64,000 nt of DNA from NCBI GenBank assembly GCA_038245725.1, contig JBBRSD010000010.1, forward strand, positions 1 through 64,000, read 5' to 3'. Positions 51,806 through 60,832 of this stretch are shown here, piece after piece. This DNA comes from JBBRSD01 sp038245725 (GTDB lineage Bacteria; Actinomycetota; Coriobacteriia; Anaerosomatales; JAAXUF01). A program made the translations under genes and the position numbers. The notes beneath the pieces are model-generated. The model was not told where the DNA came from, ran no database searches, and worked only from the letters and a program-made list of their open reading frames with translations. The number at the start of each line of letters is the position of its first letter. The stretch's first letter is position 1.

Positions 51806-53089
51806 CTAGCCCTCCGCACGAACCTCGCTCACGCCGCCCAGGTACGAACGCAGCGCTTCGGGGATCTCGACGCTGCCGTCCGCTCGCTGATAGTTCTCGA
51901 GCAGCGCCGCAAGCGTTCGGCCCACGGCGAGGCCGGAGCCATTGAGGGTGTGCGCGAGCCTCGAGCCCTTGAACTCGCCCGGCGAGCGGTACTTGATCGA
52001 GGCACGGCGCGCCTGGAAGTCGATGCAGTTGCTGCAGCTCGATATCTCTTTGTACGCTCCATAGCTGGGGAGCCAGACCTCGATGTCGTAGGTCTTCGCC
52101 GCGCCGAAACCGATGTCTCCGGTGCACAGCACGATGACGCGGTACGGCAGCTCCAGCAGCTCGAGGATGCGGCAGGCGTCGGCGAGCATCCCTTCGAGTG
52201 CGTCGAAGCTCTCCTCGGGCCGCACGAACTTTACCAGCTCCACCTTGTCGAACTGGTGGACGCGGATCATGCCGCGGGTGTCTCGGCCCGCCGAACCAGC
52301 CTCTTCGCGGAAGCATGGCGTGTACGCGGTGTAGTGCAGCGGAAGCTGCCCGGCCTCGAGCACCTCGTCGCGGTGGATGTTGGTGAGCATGACCTCGGCG
52401 GTCGGGATGAGGTAGAGCCCTTCGTCGGTCTTGAAGAGGTCGTCCTCGAACTTCGGAAGCTGGCCGGTGCCGGTGAGGGTCTCGGCATTGGCGAGCACTG
52501 GCGTCCACCACTCCTTGTAGCCGGCCGCCGAGTGGGTATCAAGCATGAAGTTGATGAGCGCCCGCTCAAGCTTGGCCCCCATCCCGCCGAGAAGTACGAA
52601 GCGCGACTTCGCGAGCTTGACCGCGCGCTCGAAGTCGATGATGCCAAGCGCGGGGCCGAGGTCCCAGTGCGCGAGAGGCTCGAAATCGAACTCGCGCGGG
52701 GCGCCCCAGCGGCGGATCTCGACGTTGTCGGTCTCGTCGCAGCCGACCGGCACGCTGCCATCCGGCAGGTTAGGACCGGTGAGCAGCAGGTTCCTCGTGT
52801 CGGCATCGACAGCGCCAAGATGGGCCTCGATCACCGCGATGCTGTCGTTGATGGCCCGCACCTCGTCCTTGGCGGCCTCGGCCTCGTCGCGGTTGCCCGC
52901 CTGCATGAGCGCGCCAATCGCCTTGGAGGAGTCGTTGCGCTTCGCCTGGAGCGCCTCGACCCCGCCGATGAGCTTGCGCCGTTCCTCATCGAGGCGCAGG
53001 AACGCGTCGAGGTCCCACGCTGAGTTTCGGGCGGTCATCGCTGCGCGGACCGCGTCGGGGTTCTCTCTGACAAACCGTGCGTCGAGCAT
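51806..53089 (-). CDS. serS: Seryl-tRNA synthetase
   Basis: This encodes 427 residues from an ATG with GGAGG upstream. The N-terminal coiled coil (about 25-105; DEERRKLIGGVEALQAKRND) binds the tRNA long arm. The class II core has TGTGQLPKFEDDLFK, PTAEVMLTNIHRDEVL, motif 2 CFREEAGSAGRDTRGMIRVH and motif 3 NGSGLAVGRTLAALLENYQ. It charges all serine tRNAs (four are encoded at 25662, 31200, 40507 and 42459) and would also charge tRNA-Sec if present. The 51626-51805 gap upstream of the oxidase shows nothing. Confidence 0.96.
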   Translation of the reverse strand: MLDARFVRENPDAVRAAMTARNSAWDLDAFLRLDEERRKLIGGVEALQAKRNDSSKAIGALMQAGNRDEAEAAKDEVRAINDSIAVIEAHLGAVDADTRNLLLTGPNLPDGSVPVGCDETDNVEIRRWGAPREFDFEPLAHWDLGPALGIIDFERAVKLAKSRFVLLGGMGAKLERALINFMLDTHSAAGYKEWWTPVLANAETLTGTGQLPKFEDDLFKTDEGLYLIPTAEVMLTNIHRDEVLEAGQLPLHYTAYTPCFREEAGSAGRDTRGMIRVHQFDKVELVKFVRPEESFDALEGMLADACRILELLELPYRVIVLCTGDIGFGAAKTYDIEVWLPSYGAYKEISSCSNCIDFQARRASIKYRSPGEFKGSRLAHTLNGSGLAVGRTLAALLENYQRADGSVEIPEALRSYLGGVSEVRAEG

Positions 53090-53323
53090 GAGGGCCTCCG
53101 GATCAAATCTGCGTCGCGTGCGGGCGCCACCGCCGATTACGCGCCCGCGCCGAGTATAGCCGAGCAGTGGCGGTGAATTGGCGCGCGGCGGCTTGGATCG
53201 GGCGGTTCCGCGTCAGGCTTGCCCGTTCATGCGCCGATACACTGGGGAGGGGCAGATACTCCGGGTACGCCTGGCACGTTGTAAGGCCGACCTCGGACTC
53301 GCATAACGGATTGGAGCCACCGC

Positions 53324-54293
53324 ATGCCCTTTCGTACGAATCGCGCCTCCCACGATTCAGCAGCGCTCGGACACGATGCTCAAGCTCGGTCGGCGGACGA
53401 CCTATTCGAAGCATGCGCCGAGGAGCTCGAGCTGAAGTCCGCGGTCCTCGACGGGCTCGGCGACGGGATCCTCGTCCACACGCTAGAGGGCTCGCTGCTC
53501 TACTTCAACCCGGCCGCCGCGCTCATCTACGGCTACTCGCAGGAGGACTTCGCACGGCTTGGACCGTATGGATGGATGCCCCCAATCGCACAGGCATCGG
53601 TCGACGAGCGTGGCGATCCTCACCGAAACCGGCGTACACGACTTCGAATCCCTCGGTCGAACTCCGGACGGCGGAATCTTCTCGACCGAGGTGCACGCGC
53701 GCCTCGTGGCGCTTCCGAGATTCGGCAAGGTGCTCGTCTCGGTCATCCAGAACATCACGGCACGCCTCGCTGCCGACGAAGCTATACGGTATCTCGCGTT
53801 CCACGATGCCCTTACGGGACTCTCGAACCGCCTCTCACTGGGTGAGCGGCTGCGGATGGCGATCTCGAATGCGGACCGGCATGGCGACATCGTGGGCATC
53901 GCCTTCCTCGATCTTGACGACTTCAAGCCGGTCAACGATACGTACGGGCACGCCGTGGGCGATCAGGTCCTGCAGACGATTGCCGCTCGGCTGACCGAGT
54001 GCGTTCGAGACTCCGATACGGTCGCACGTATGGGCGGCGACGAATTCCTCGTGTTGTTCGAGCGCCTCAGCTCACGCGACGAGCTCGCCGGTCTCGGGCG
54101 CAAGATCTGCGACTCGGTGGCTGAACCGGTCGAAGTCGAGGGCCATAGGGTAACGACCTCGGTCACAACCGGCCTCGCAACCTATCGGCCCGGCGAGTCC
54201 CCGGCCGAATTCATCGACCGAGCTGATCGGGCGATGTATCGCGCACGCGCCGACGGGCTCGAAGGATGCGACGAGTTCTCACCAGACGCCTGA
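53324..54293 (+). pseudogene. PAS-GGDEF diguanylate cyclase with a frameshift in the PAS domain
   Basis: Frame 1 starts MPFRTNRASHDSAAL at 53324 and carries a PAS start (VLDGLGDGILVHTLEG, YFNPAAALIYGYSQEDF) to about 53608 (ASVDER). Frame 2 then continues the same PAS domain (VAILTETGVHDFESLGRT, IFSTEVHARLVAL, VLVSVIQNIT) and the full GGDEF domain (HDALTGLSNRL, RDSD I-site, MGGDEFLVLFERL) to 54293. One base deleted near 53610 (DER to VAIL) explains the break. The GGDEF part is intact and could be translated alone from an internal start. It is the second frameshifted cyclase in the window. Confidence 0.8.
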
Positions 54294-54304
54294 ATCTCGT
54301 AGCG

Positions 54305-54979
54305 TCATCTGGCGGCCGCGTACGGTGCAGCGAATCGCTCGTTCCACGCGCCGTTCTTCCTGAGCTGGGAGTTCCAGTAGGACTCGGTGATCGGCAGCTT
54401 GAGAGCGACCGACATCGCCGCTGCCATTACCGTCGAGAGACGCTCCGTGCCGGCCACTGTGGCGAGCGTCTCGGTATCGAAGCGGCCATCGCGCGCGAGC
54501 TGCTCACCCAGCAGTCGGAGCTGGCCGAAGAACCGTCTGAGCGCTTGGTCAGGCATCGCCTGCAGCGCCTCGCCGCCGCCGCGCACCACGGTCCCCGCGT
54601 ACGGCGAGCCAAGCCGCTTCGCAAGCTTCTCGAGATAGCGCTCGAGCCCGCGCGAGTGCAGCGCCTCCGAGAAACCCGACTGCACGAGGAAGCCGAACCG
54701 CGGGTTGCTCTCCCGGCCCACGCACGGTTCCAGCGCCTCGACGAACTCGGCCACAAGCGCTGGCATCGAGTCGGTGTAGAGCGGCATTCCCAGCAGGACC
54801 GTCTCGGCGGATGCGAACTCGGTGACGGCGCGCTCGAAGTCGGCGCGCTTGGTAAGGTGCAGGACGGCAGGTGCGGTGCCGCCGGTAGACTGCCAGCCTT
54901 CGGCGACGTGCGTCAGCATGCGCATCGAGTTGGAGCGCGGGCCTCTCGGCGAGCCGTTAAGCAACAGCAGCGAGTTCAT
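54305..54979 (-). CDS. Flavodoxin-like NAD(P)H-dependent oxidoreductase
   Basis: This encodes 224 residues starting MNSLLLLNGSPRGPRSNSMR, the FMN phosphate loop G-S-P-R of the NADPH-dependent FMN reductase family, then ETVLLGMPLYTDSMPALVAE (FMN-binding P-L-Y motif) and FLVQSGFSEALHSRGLERYL. It overlaps the preceding gene of the same family by 23 bp and is co-transcribed with it, opposite the TetR gene. It probably reduces quinones or nitro-aromatics, or transfers electrons. Regulation by the adjacent TetR through the operator pair is inferred. Confidence 0.85.
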   Translation of the reverse strand: MNSLLLLNGSPRGPRSNSMRMLTHVAEGWQSTGGTAPAVLHLTKRADFERAVTEFASAETVLLGMPLYTDSMPALVAEFVEALEPCVGRESNPRFGFLVQSGFSEALHSRGLERYLEKLAKRLGSPYAGTVVRGGGEALQAMPDQALRRFFGQLRLLGEQLARDGRFDTETLATVAGTERLSTVMAAAMSVALKLPITESYWNSQLRKNGAWNERFAAPYAAAR

Positions 54980-55508
54980 CAGCGGCCTCCTTCGCGGGCG
55001 CGGTGGCGATCGTCGTGAAGACGAGCGCGGACTTCAGGTTGCGTGCCATGCGTGACCAGAGGCGCTCCGTGATCTCGAGGTCTTCGGCGTCAGTGTCGGC
55101 GGTTGGCGCCAGCAGCAGGCCGACGGCCGGATACCGTGCGTACCGAGCCTGGTGATGCATCTCCCCGCCCTCGATGACGATGTATGGGTGCAGGAGCGGA
55201 ATCAGCTGGTCGGCGGCTCGTTTGAGCAGCGAACTCGTGAACCCCATGTGCACCGGTGAGGCGAGTACGGTCAGGTCGCTCGTGATCACCGCGCGGCATA
55301 CTTGCGCGCTGTCGTCGTGCTTCACGCACCGGCCGGGCGTCTTCACCCAACATCCCCAGCATCCCGAGCAGCCCTTGAGGTCGAGCTCGCGCAGATCGAG
55401 GCGGGTGACGTCGTGGCCATTGGCCACCAAGCGGTCGGTGTAGTCGCGCACGTACGCATCGAAAGAACCGGCTGCGTCGGGCTCCCCGTTGAGGATCGTG
55501 ATGCGCAT
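54957..55508 (-). CDS. Flavodoxin-like NAD(P)H-dependent oxidoreductase (Cys-rich)
   Basis: This encodes 183 residues from an ATG with AGGGAGG upstream; the longer open frame crosses the operator and is rejected. NADPH-dependent FMN-reductase fold: ITILNGEPDAAGSFDAYVRD in the phosphate loop, a Cys cluster (LKGCSGCWGCWVKTPGRC), and LTVLASPVHMGFTSSLLKRA. The CSGCWGCW motif is typical of iron-sulfur flavoprotein-like or multimeric flavodoxin members and may bind a cluster. It is the first gene of the two-gene operon divergent from TetR, with the paired operator directly upstream. Confidence 0.85.
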   Translation of the reverse strand: MRITILNGEPDAAGSFDAYVRDYTDRLVANGHDVTRLDLRELDLKGCSGCWGCWVKTPGRCVKHDDSAQVCRAVITSDLTVLASPVHMGFTSSLLKRAADQLIPLLHPYIVIEGGEMHHQARYARYPAVGLLLAPTADTDAEDLEITERLWSRMARNLKSALVFTTIATAPAKEAADELAAVA

Positions 55509-55538
55509 TGCGGGCCTCCCTTCGGGTCGAACCGCGAG

Positions 55539-55553
55539 TTCTACGGTGTAGAA
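55539..55553. promoter_or_regulatory. TetR-type operator, copy 1
   Basis: TTCTACGGTGTAGAA has perfect 6-bp arms (TTCTAC/GTAGAA) around GGT. It is identical to copy 2 and 30 bp from it (centre to centre), i.e. nearly three helical turns. It lies 31 bp upstream of the flavoprotein start. Confidence 0.85.
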
Positions 55554-55554
55554 C

Positions 55555-55584
55555 ATGACATACCCGAATTCTACGGTGTAGAAT
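55555..55584 (+). promoter_or_regulatory. Probable TetR promoter overlapping the operators
   Basis: ATGACA (55555-55560) and TAGAAT (55579-55584), spacing 18 bp, give a fair -35/-10 pair directed at the TetR gene. The -10 is embedded in operator copy 2, so TetR binding would block it (autorepression). Confidence 0.55.
55569..55583. promoter_or_regulatory. TetR-type operator, copy 2
   Basis: Identical 15-bp palindrome to copy 1, lying in the divergent intergenic region and covering the putative -10 box of the TetR gene. Confidence 0.85.
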
Positions 55585-55630
55585 CGTGCTGTCAAGCCCC
55601 GAATCCTCTCCGCTTCGAGAAGGTCGTCCG

Positions 55631-56278
55631 ATGTCCGCTGCCAGAAAGAAGTCGCCCGACACGCCGCTGTCCCGCGAGCGCATCGTCGCCACCGCGCTCG
55701 CGATCGTCGACACCGAAGGGATGGGCGCCCTGTCGATGCGGCGCCTTGGATCGGAACTCGGCGTCGATCCGATGGCGGTCTACTACCACGTCCCGAACAA
55801 GGGCGCGTTGCTCGACGCCATCGTCGAAGCCGTCATGAGCGAGATCGACCTGAACGTCGATGATCCCGCCGCACCCGCCGAGGAGCGCATCGTGCGCGCC
55901 GCCCGCGCGTACCGCGACGCGATGCTCGCACACGCCAACGCGCTGCCGATCGTGCTGTCGCGAGGCCCGCGCACGCCGGGGGCCATGCGCCCGGTCGAGC
56001 TGCTCATCGGCATCCTTCGCGATGCGGGGTTGCCGCTCACGCAGGCGATCGCCGGGATGAACGCGATCGCGGCGACGGTGCGTGGCACCATCGGGATGAT
56101 CCAGGAAGACTCGGCCGCACGGCCAACGCCGGAAGAGCTGCAAGCGCTGTCGACGCAGTTCCCCGCCGATGAGTTCCCGCACCTGCGAGAAGCGATGATG
56201 TGCCCGTCGGACTTCCTCAACGAAGACTTCGAGTTCGGCGTGCGCTCGCTCGCACGAGGACTTCTGGGCGGGCGCTAG
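55631..56278 (+). CDS. TetR family transcriptional regulator
   Basis: This encodes 215 residues from an ATG with GAAGGT upstream. The N-terminal helix-turn-helix has SRERIVATALAIVDTEGMGA, LSMRRLGSELGVDPMAVYYH and VPNKGALLDAIVE. The C-terminal domain is of the TetR_C (TetR/tetracycline-repressor-like) class, all helical. It is divergent from the two flavoprotein genes and flanked by two identical 15-bp palindromes, so it most likely represses both directions until an unknown ligand binds. Its 3' end overlaps that of the activator gene by 4 bp. Confidence 0.92.
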   Translation: MSAARKKSPDTPLSRERIVATALAIVDTEGMGALSMRRLGSELGVDPMAVYYHVPNKGALLDAIVEAVMSEIDLNVDDPAAPAEERIVRAARAYRDAMLAHANALPIVLSRGPRTPGAMRPVELLIGILRDAGLPLTQAIAGMNAIAATVRGTIGMIQEDSAARPTPEELQALSTQFPADEFPHLREAMMCPSDFLNEDFEFGVRSLARGLLGGR

Positions 56279-57039
56279 CTTTCGGTCAGCGCCGCGCACA
56301 ACGCGGCGCCGTACGCGCCCACGATCTGCGGGTCGGTGCCGGTCTCGCTGGGAACGAGCACCTCGCCGGCGAAACCGTCGCGGATCATCGCGATCATCGC
56401 CGGATTCTTCGCCACGCCGCCGGCGAACACGAGCGGCCCCACTGCGCCGATGCGCTTGAGCGAGGAGAGCGTGCGCTTCGCGATCGACTCATGCAGCCCG
56501 CGCGAGATGGCGGCCCGGTCGGTCCCGCGATGTGCGAGCCCGATGACCTCGCTCTCCGCGAACACCGTGCACATCGATGAGATCGCAACGGTCTGCTCGG
56601 CAGAGAGCGCGGCGCCGGCGAGTTCCTTCAGCGAGAAGCCGAGTGCCCTGGCCATCACCTCGAGAAACTTCCCCGTGCCCGCCGCGCACTTGTCGTTCAT
56701 CTCGAAGTCGAGAACCTTACCGCCGCCGCCGAGCGAGATCACCTTCGTGTCCTGGCCACCGATGTCGAGCACGGCGGTTGCGTGAGGGAACAGCGCCGAA
56801 GCGCCGCTCGCGTACGCCTTGATCTCGGTCACAACCTCGCAACCGAACGCTTCGCGCGCCGGGTGGCGCCCGTATCCGGTCGCCACAAGGACGTCGTGGG
56901 CACCCCGCTCGACGAACGCGCGCGCCGCGGCGGCCGGGTCGAAACCCGAGTCCGCCACGGCGCTGTCGACGATGCGGCCATCATCAAGCCACACCGCGTC
57001 CACGCTGCGCGATCCGATGTCGAGTCCCAGCGTGCGCAC
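56275..57039 (-). CDS. 2-hydroxyacyl-CoA dehydratase activator-type ATPase (BadF/HgdC family)
   Basis: This encodes 254 residues with ASKHA-fold ATP motifs LGLDIGSRSVDAVW and VLDIGGQDTKVISL. The bridging [4Fe-4S] ligands are in NDKCAAGTGKFLEV and SSMCTVFAESEVIG (one Cys per monomer pair position), and FAGGVAKNPAMI ends the fold. A GTG start overlaps the dehydratase-like stop by one base. As in HgdC/DCCP reductase, the homodimer uses ATP to send low-potential electrons to the partner encoded upstream. Electrons come from ferredoxin or flavodoxin. Confidence 0.92.
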   Translation of the reverse strand: MRTLGLDIGSRSVDAVWLDDGRIVDSAVADSGFDPAAAARAFVERGAHDVLVATGYGRHPAREAFGCEVVTEIKAYASGASALFPHATAVLDIGGQDTKVISLGGGGKVLDFEMNDKCAAGTGKFLEVMARALGFSLKELAGAALSAEQTVAISSMCTVFAESEVIGLAHRGTDRAAISRGLHESIAKRTLSSLKRIGAVGPLVFAGGVAKNPAMIAMIRDGFAGEVLVPSETGTDPQIVGAYGAALCAALTES

Positions 57040-58322
57040 TAGATCATCTCGAGGAACGCCTCGACACGAGTCGAGAGCTGGCCGACGTCCTCGGCCGAGT
57101 AGTCGGTCTCAATCTTGAGCGACGGAACGCCGGCCTCGCGGGCAACGCGCTCGACCGTGAACGCTTCGGCCTGGTAGGTGGCGCAGAAGTTGAGTGCGTA
57201 GTCGATGATGCCGTCCGCCTTGTACTCCTTCGCCATGCGCAGGATGTCGTCCATGCGGCCCTGGTTGGGCGTGAAGCACGCGCAGTTGATGTCCATGTAC
57301 TTCTCGGCGAGCGCGTCGAGCATCTCGTCGACCGTCTCGCCGTCCTCGGGGACGAGCGCGTCGTAGTAGCGCGAGCCGGTGCACATCTCGTCGCCCACCA
57401 CGATGCCGCCGGCCTTCTCGATGATGTCGTGCAGCTTCCAGTTCGGGAGCGCCATGGGCGTCCCTGTGAGGAGAACGCGCTTGGCGCCCGCGGGTGCAAC
57501 GCCCACGCCGTCGGCCACGCGCTGCTCAAGCTCGTCGGCGAGCGCGTTCATCATCTGCGTGTAGCGTGGCACGTCATCGTAGAAGGCGACCTGCGTGGCG
57601 AGCAGCGCGTCCTTGCCGCTGATCGGCGCCGGCTTCGCGGCGCGTGTCGCAGCGATACGCTGGAGCGCGCGGCGCTTGTCGTTGACCTCCTTGATGGCGG
57701 CCTTGAGCGTCTCGGCGGTGAGGGTCTTGCCGGTGAGCGCCTCGACCTTGGCGCGGAACTCGTCGAGTTCACCGCGGTAGAACGCCACGTCCTGCGGCCG
57801 CTTCATCTGCGGCAGCTCCATGACGTAGACGTTGTGGAGCTGCGCGAGCTCCTCGTAGGCCTTCTTCTTGCCGTCGCACGTGGTCTCGCCCACGACGAGG
57901 TCGGCCGATTCGATGTACGGGCACACCTTCGTGAGCTTGAAGCCCATGAACGACTTGATGAGCGCACAGGTGTTACGCGGGATGAGCTGCTCGGCCTCGT
58001 CGTAGCCGAACTCGGCGCCCGCGCACAGGCCCACGCACCAGCCACCGGCGGCGCGTACGATCTCCTCGGGCACGTAGAGGCAGAACGTGCCGACCACCTT
58101 GCCGCCCGTCTTGCGGAAGTCGTCGAGCTCCTTGATGCGCAGGCCGTGCACCTCGCTCATCACAAAGTCGAGGTAGCCCATGCCTTCGGGACGGTTCTTC
58201 TGCGTCAGGAAAGCATCCCCATACATCTGGCCCACCGCGCCGAGAAGGGCGTCGTGCGTGGGCAGGTCGAGGCCGAGCTCCTCCCACATCGGATGGTAGT
58301 CGACGACGGCTTCTTCACTCAT
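57039..58322 (-). CDS. 2-hydroxyacyl-CoA dehydratase-like double-cubane cluster protein
   Basis: This encodes 427 residues from an ATG with GAGGGGA upstream. The HgdB/BcrC/YjiM-like fold has YVPEEIVRAAGGWCVGLCAG, CALIKSFMGF, VCPYIESADLVVGETTCDGK and a late INCACFTPNQGRMDD with Cys that fit cluster ligands. It is a single subunit rather than the alpha/beta pair of true dehydratases, matching double-cubane cluster proteins, which carry an [8Fe-9S] cluster and reduce small inert molecules. Its ATP-dependent reductase follows, overlapping by one base. The physiological substrate is unknown. Confidence 0.88.
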   Translation of the reverse strand: MSEEAVVDYHPMWEELGLDLPTHDALLGAVGQMYGDAFLTQKNRPEGMGYLDFVMSEVHGLRIKELDDFRKTGGKVVGTFCLYVPEEIVRAAGGWCVGLCAGAEFGYDEAEQLIPRNTCALIKSFMGFKLTKVCPYIESADLVVGETTCDGKKKAYEELAQLHNVYVMELPQMKRPQDVAFYRGELDEFRAKVEALTGKTLTAETLKAAIKEVNDKRRALQRIAATRAAKPAPISGKDALLATQVAFYDDVPRYTQMMNALADELEQRVADGVGVAPAGAKRVLLTGTPMALPNWKLHDIIEKAGGIVVGDEMCTGSRYYDALVPEDGETVDEMLDALAEKYMDINCACFTPNQGRMDDILRMAKEYKADGIIDYALNFCATYQAEAFTVERVAREAGVPSLKIETDYSAEDVGQLSTRVEAFLEMI

Positions 58323-58484
58323 GCGTCTGTCCCCTCTCGATTCCCCAGCGGCGTGTCCGGTCGTGCGGGTGGCTGCGATCCCTCCGCGCAATAAGCACGA
58401 CCAATGCGAGGTATATCTTACCCCTTATGGGTGAGGGCACAGACATCCCGTGGGCGACCCGTCCGAGGGTGGGTGGGACGCGTC

Positions 58485-59306
58485 TCAGCTCGCGCGCGGG
58501 TAGCTGCCGAGCACCTTCACGTCGCGCAGCTTGAGCTTCAGGCAGTCGAGAGCGGTCTTGACGTGCGCGTCGTCCACATGGCCTTCGAAGTCGACAAAGA
58601 ACATATAATCCCCCAGCTGACGCTTGGTGGGGCGCGACTGGATCTTGGTGAGGTTGATCTCTCCGTACGCGAACTCCGACAAGATCATCAGGAGCGCGCC
58701 GGGCTTGTCCTTCTTCATGAACAGCGCGAGCGACGTCTTGTCCGTGCCGGTCCGCTCACGCAGCCCCCGACCGATGACCACGAAGCGCGTCTGGTTGCCC
58801 GCATAGTCCTCGACGCCGCGCTCGAGCACATCGGCGCCGTACAGCTGAGCCGCCACCGCCGGTCCGAGTGCCGCGACGCCGGGAGTGGCGACGGCGGTCT
58901 GAACCGCCTCGGCGTTCGAGTTGGCGGCCACGACCAGCCTGCCCGAAAGGTTGCGCTCCAGCCAGCGGCGGCACTGGCCGCTCGCTTGCGGGTGCGCGAC
59001 GACGGAGGTGACGTCGGCGAGCTTCACGCGGGGCGCGACCACCAGGCAGAAGTGAACGTCGAGCACGAGTTCGCTCTGTATCTCGAGTTGCGTGTCGAAG
59101 GCGAGCGCATCGAGGGTCGCGGGCACAGAGCCCTCGATGGAGTTCTCGATGGGAACTACGCCCGCGTCAGCCCGACCCCGCTCTACCGCCTCGAAGACCT
59201 CGGAGATGCTCGTGCATTCGACGGGCTCAAGGTCCTCGACGGCCAGCGAGAACAGCGCCTCTTCCGAGAACGTGCCGGCGGGGCCGAGGAATGCGTAGCG
59301 CGTCAT
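58485..59306 (-). CDS. pheA: Prephenate dehydratase
   Basis: This encodes 273 residues. The catalytic domain opens YAFLGPAGTFSEEALFSL, with the conserved VVPIENSIEGSVPATLDAL and NQTRFVVIGRG. A C-terminal ACT domain follows (KTSLALFMKKDKPGALLMIL, then LTKIQSRPTKRQLGDYMFFV), which binds phenylalanine for feedback inhibition. It lacks a chorismate mutase domain. The ATG overlaps the preceding GGDEF stop by 4 bp (ATGA), with GGAGAAC upstream. It converts prephenate to phenylpyruvate. Confidence 0.95.
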   Translation of the reverse strand: MTRYAFLGPAGTFSEEALFSLAVEDLEPVECTSISEVFEAVERGRADAGVVPIENSIEGSVPATLDALAFDTQLEIQSELVLDVHFCLVVAPRVKLADVTSVVAHPQASGQCRRWLERNLSGRLVVAANSNAEAVQTAVATPGVAALGPAVAAQLYGADVLERGVEDYAGNQTRFVVIGRGLRERTGTDKTSLALFMKKDKPGALLMILSEFAYGEINLTKIQSRPTKRQLGDYMFFVDFEGHVDDAHVKTALDCLKLKLRDVKVLGSYPRAS

Positions 59307-60832
59307 GTTCGTTCTCCGAAAGTCGTCTCGGGCTGGACGGTCCTTGTCGGCGTGCGGACCTGATTCTTGCCAGCATTCTTCGCTCGGTACAGGGCGTCGT
59401 CTGCGACCCGAAGCAGTGACTCCTGATCGGATGCGTATGTGGGCAGCGTCGCCACGCCGATGCTGACGGTCAGGGTACAGCAACGTCGACCTTCGGCGTC
59501 CGCGAACAGGTGGGTGGCCACAGCCTCGCGGATCTTGTCGGCAGCGACGAAGGCACCGGTCGCGTCGGTCTCGGGCAGAACGATGGCGAACTCCTCGCCG
59601 CCGTAGCGGGCTACGACGTCGATCTCCCGCAGCACCGATCCGAACACCGCGGCCAGCTCCGAGAGTGCGACGTCGCCCGCGATGTGGCCGTAGCGGTCGT
59701 TGAAACCCTTGAAATCGTCTGCATCGAGCATGAGCAGGGAGAGGTTCTTTTCGTAGCGGACTGCACGGGACACTTCCTCGTTGAGTCGTTGCTGGAGGAA
59801 GCGGTAGTTGCGCATGCCCGTAAGCTCGTCGGTGATGGACAGCTGTCTCGTGAGCTTGTACAGGCGCGAGTTATCAATCGCGACGACCATCTCGCTCGCC
59901 ACCGCGTAGATGATGAGCCGGTCGTCGTCGGTCAGTTCCTCGATGTCGGCGGCGGACGTGCAGAAGAGCACCATCATCGATTCGTGGTCGAAGACGCGCA
60001 GGCAGGTGAAGTACGACTCCACTTCGGCGACTCCGAGGGATTCGCCCGAACGTGTCGTCTTGTCGCCGGAGATGCCCACACTCGCCGAGAAGAGCGTCTC
60101 GGACTTGCTTTGGTCGATCACGAAGACACACAGCGCCTCGATACCGATGACCTTTGCCAGGACGTCGAGCACGAAAGGACCGACGTCGTCGAAGTCGAGC
60201 GAGGAGTGGACGAGCTCCGTGATCTCCGAGACGGCCTGGAGCTCGCCGATGCGGCGAGCGAGCTGTGCGTTGATGCGGGCACGGTCGCTGCTGACGAGCG
60301 CGGTTTCCAGCTCGCGCTCGAGTTGCCTCGCCACGAGATTGGATACGACCAGCCCTATGAACGCGATTGTCGCGGTCTCGAAACCGATGAGCGCCAGCTC
60401 GACCGGGCTGCTGTGGTGCGTGAGCACGTCCCCGCCGAAATGGGCCAGGGCGATCGCAATCGTGGCTATGTAGGCTTCGCGCCGTGGGACCGTCGTCGCG
60501 TACGCGATGGCGAGGAGCACGTACACCGGAAAGAACGCGTCGGGCGCCGCGATGAGCAGCGAAAAGATGACGAGGGCCACGAGGTCGATGGGCAGTACCC
60601 ACAGCATCGCGCGTGAGACGCCCCCGTCCGGGCGAGCCTTCCCGGTAAGGACGACGATCGTGCTGACGGCACCGAGAAGAAGTGCCCACAGTGCGAGCCG
60701 ACGCGCCGACGGGTCGACGGGCAGCCGGCCGACGAAGTAGACGGCGAACCCCACGACGAGCAGAAGGGACTTAAGCGCGACATACGTGCGCTCTTGATCG
60801 CTCATTCGGAGTGCGGGTCGATCGGAGGCCAC
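59303..60832 (-). CDS. Membrane diguanylate cyclase with GAF and GGEEF domains
   Basis: This encodes 509 residues from a GTG (GGAG upstream; an ATG 9 codons later is possible). Five or six membrane helices (about 20-175) precede a coiled region, a GAF domain (about 200-335) and GGDEF (about 345-500) with DELTGMRNYRFLQQRL, the I-site REID and active-site YGGEEFAIV. All catalytic elements look intact, so it makes c-di-GMP with product inhibition. It is the only undamaged cyclase of the three here. It overlaps pheA by 4 bp, an odd operon partner. Confidence 0.92.
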   Translation of the reverse strand: MASDRPALRMSDQERTYVALKSLLLVVGFAVYFVGRLPVDPSARRLALWALLLGAVSTIVVLTGKARPDGGVSRAMLWVLPIDLVALVIFSLLIAAPDAFFPVYVLLAIAYATTVPRREAYIATIAIALAHFGGDVLTHHSSPVELALIGFETATIAFIGLVVSNLVARQLERELETALVSSDRARINAQLARRIGELQAVSEITELVHSSLDFDDVGPFVLDVLAKVIGIEALCVFVIDQSKSETLFSASVGISGDKTTRSGESLGVAEVESYFTCLRVFDHESMMVLFCTSAADIEELTDDDRLIIYAVASEMVVAIDNSRLYKLTRQLSITDELTGMRNYRFLQQRLNEEVSRAVRYEKNLSLLMLDADDFKGFNDRYGHIAGDVALSELAAVFGSVLREIDVVARYGGEEFAIVLPETDATGAFVAADKIREAVATHLFADAEGRRCCTLTVSIGVATLPTYASDQESLLRVADDALYRAKNAGKNQVRTPTRTVQPETTFGERT

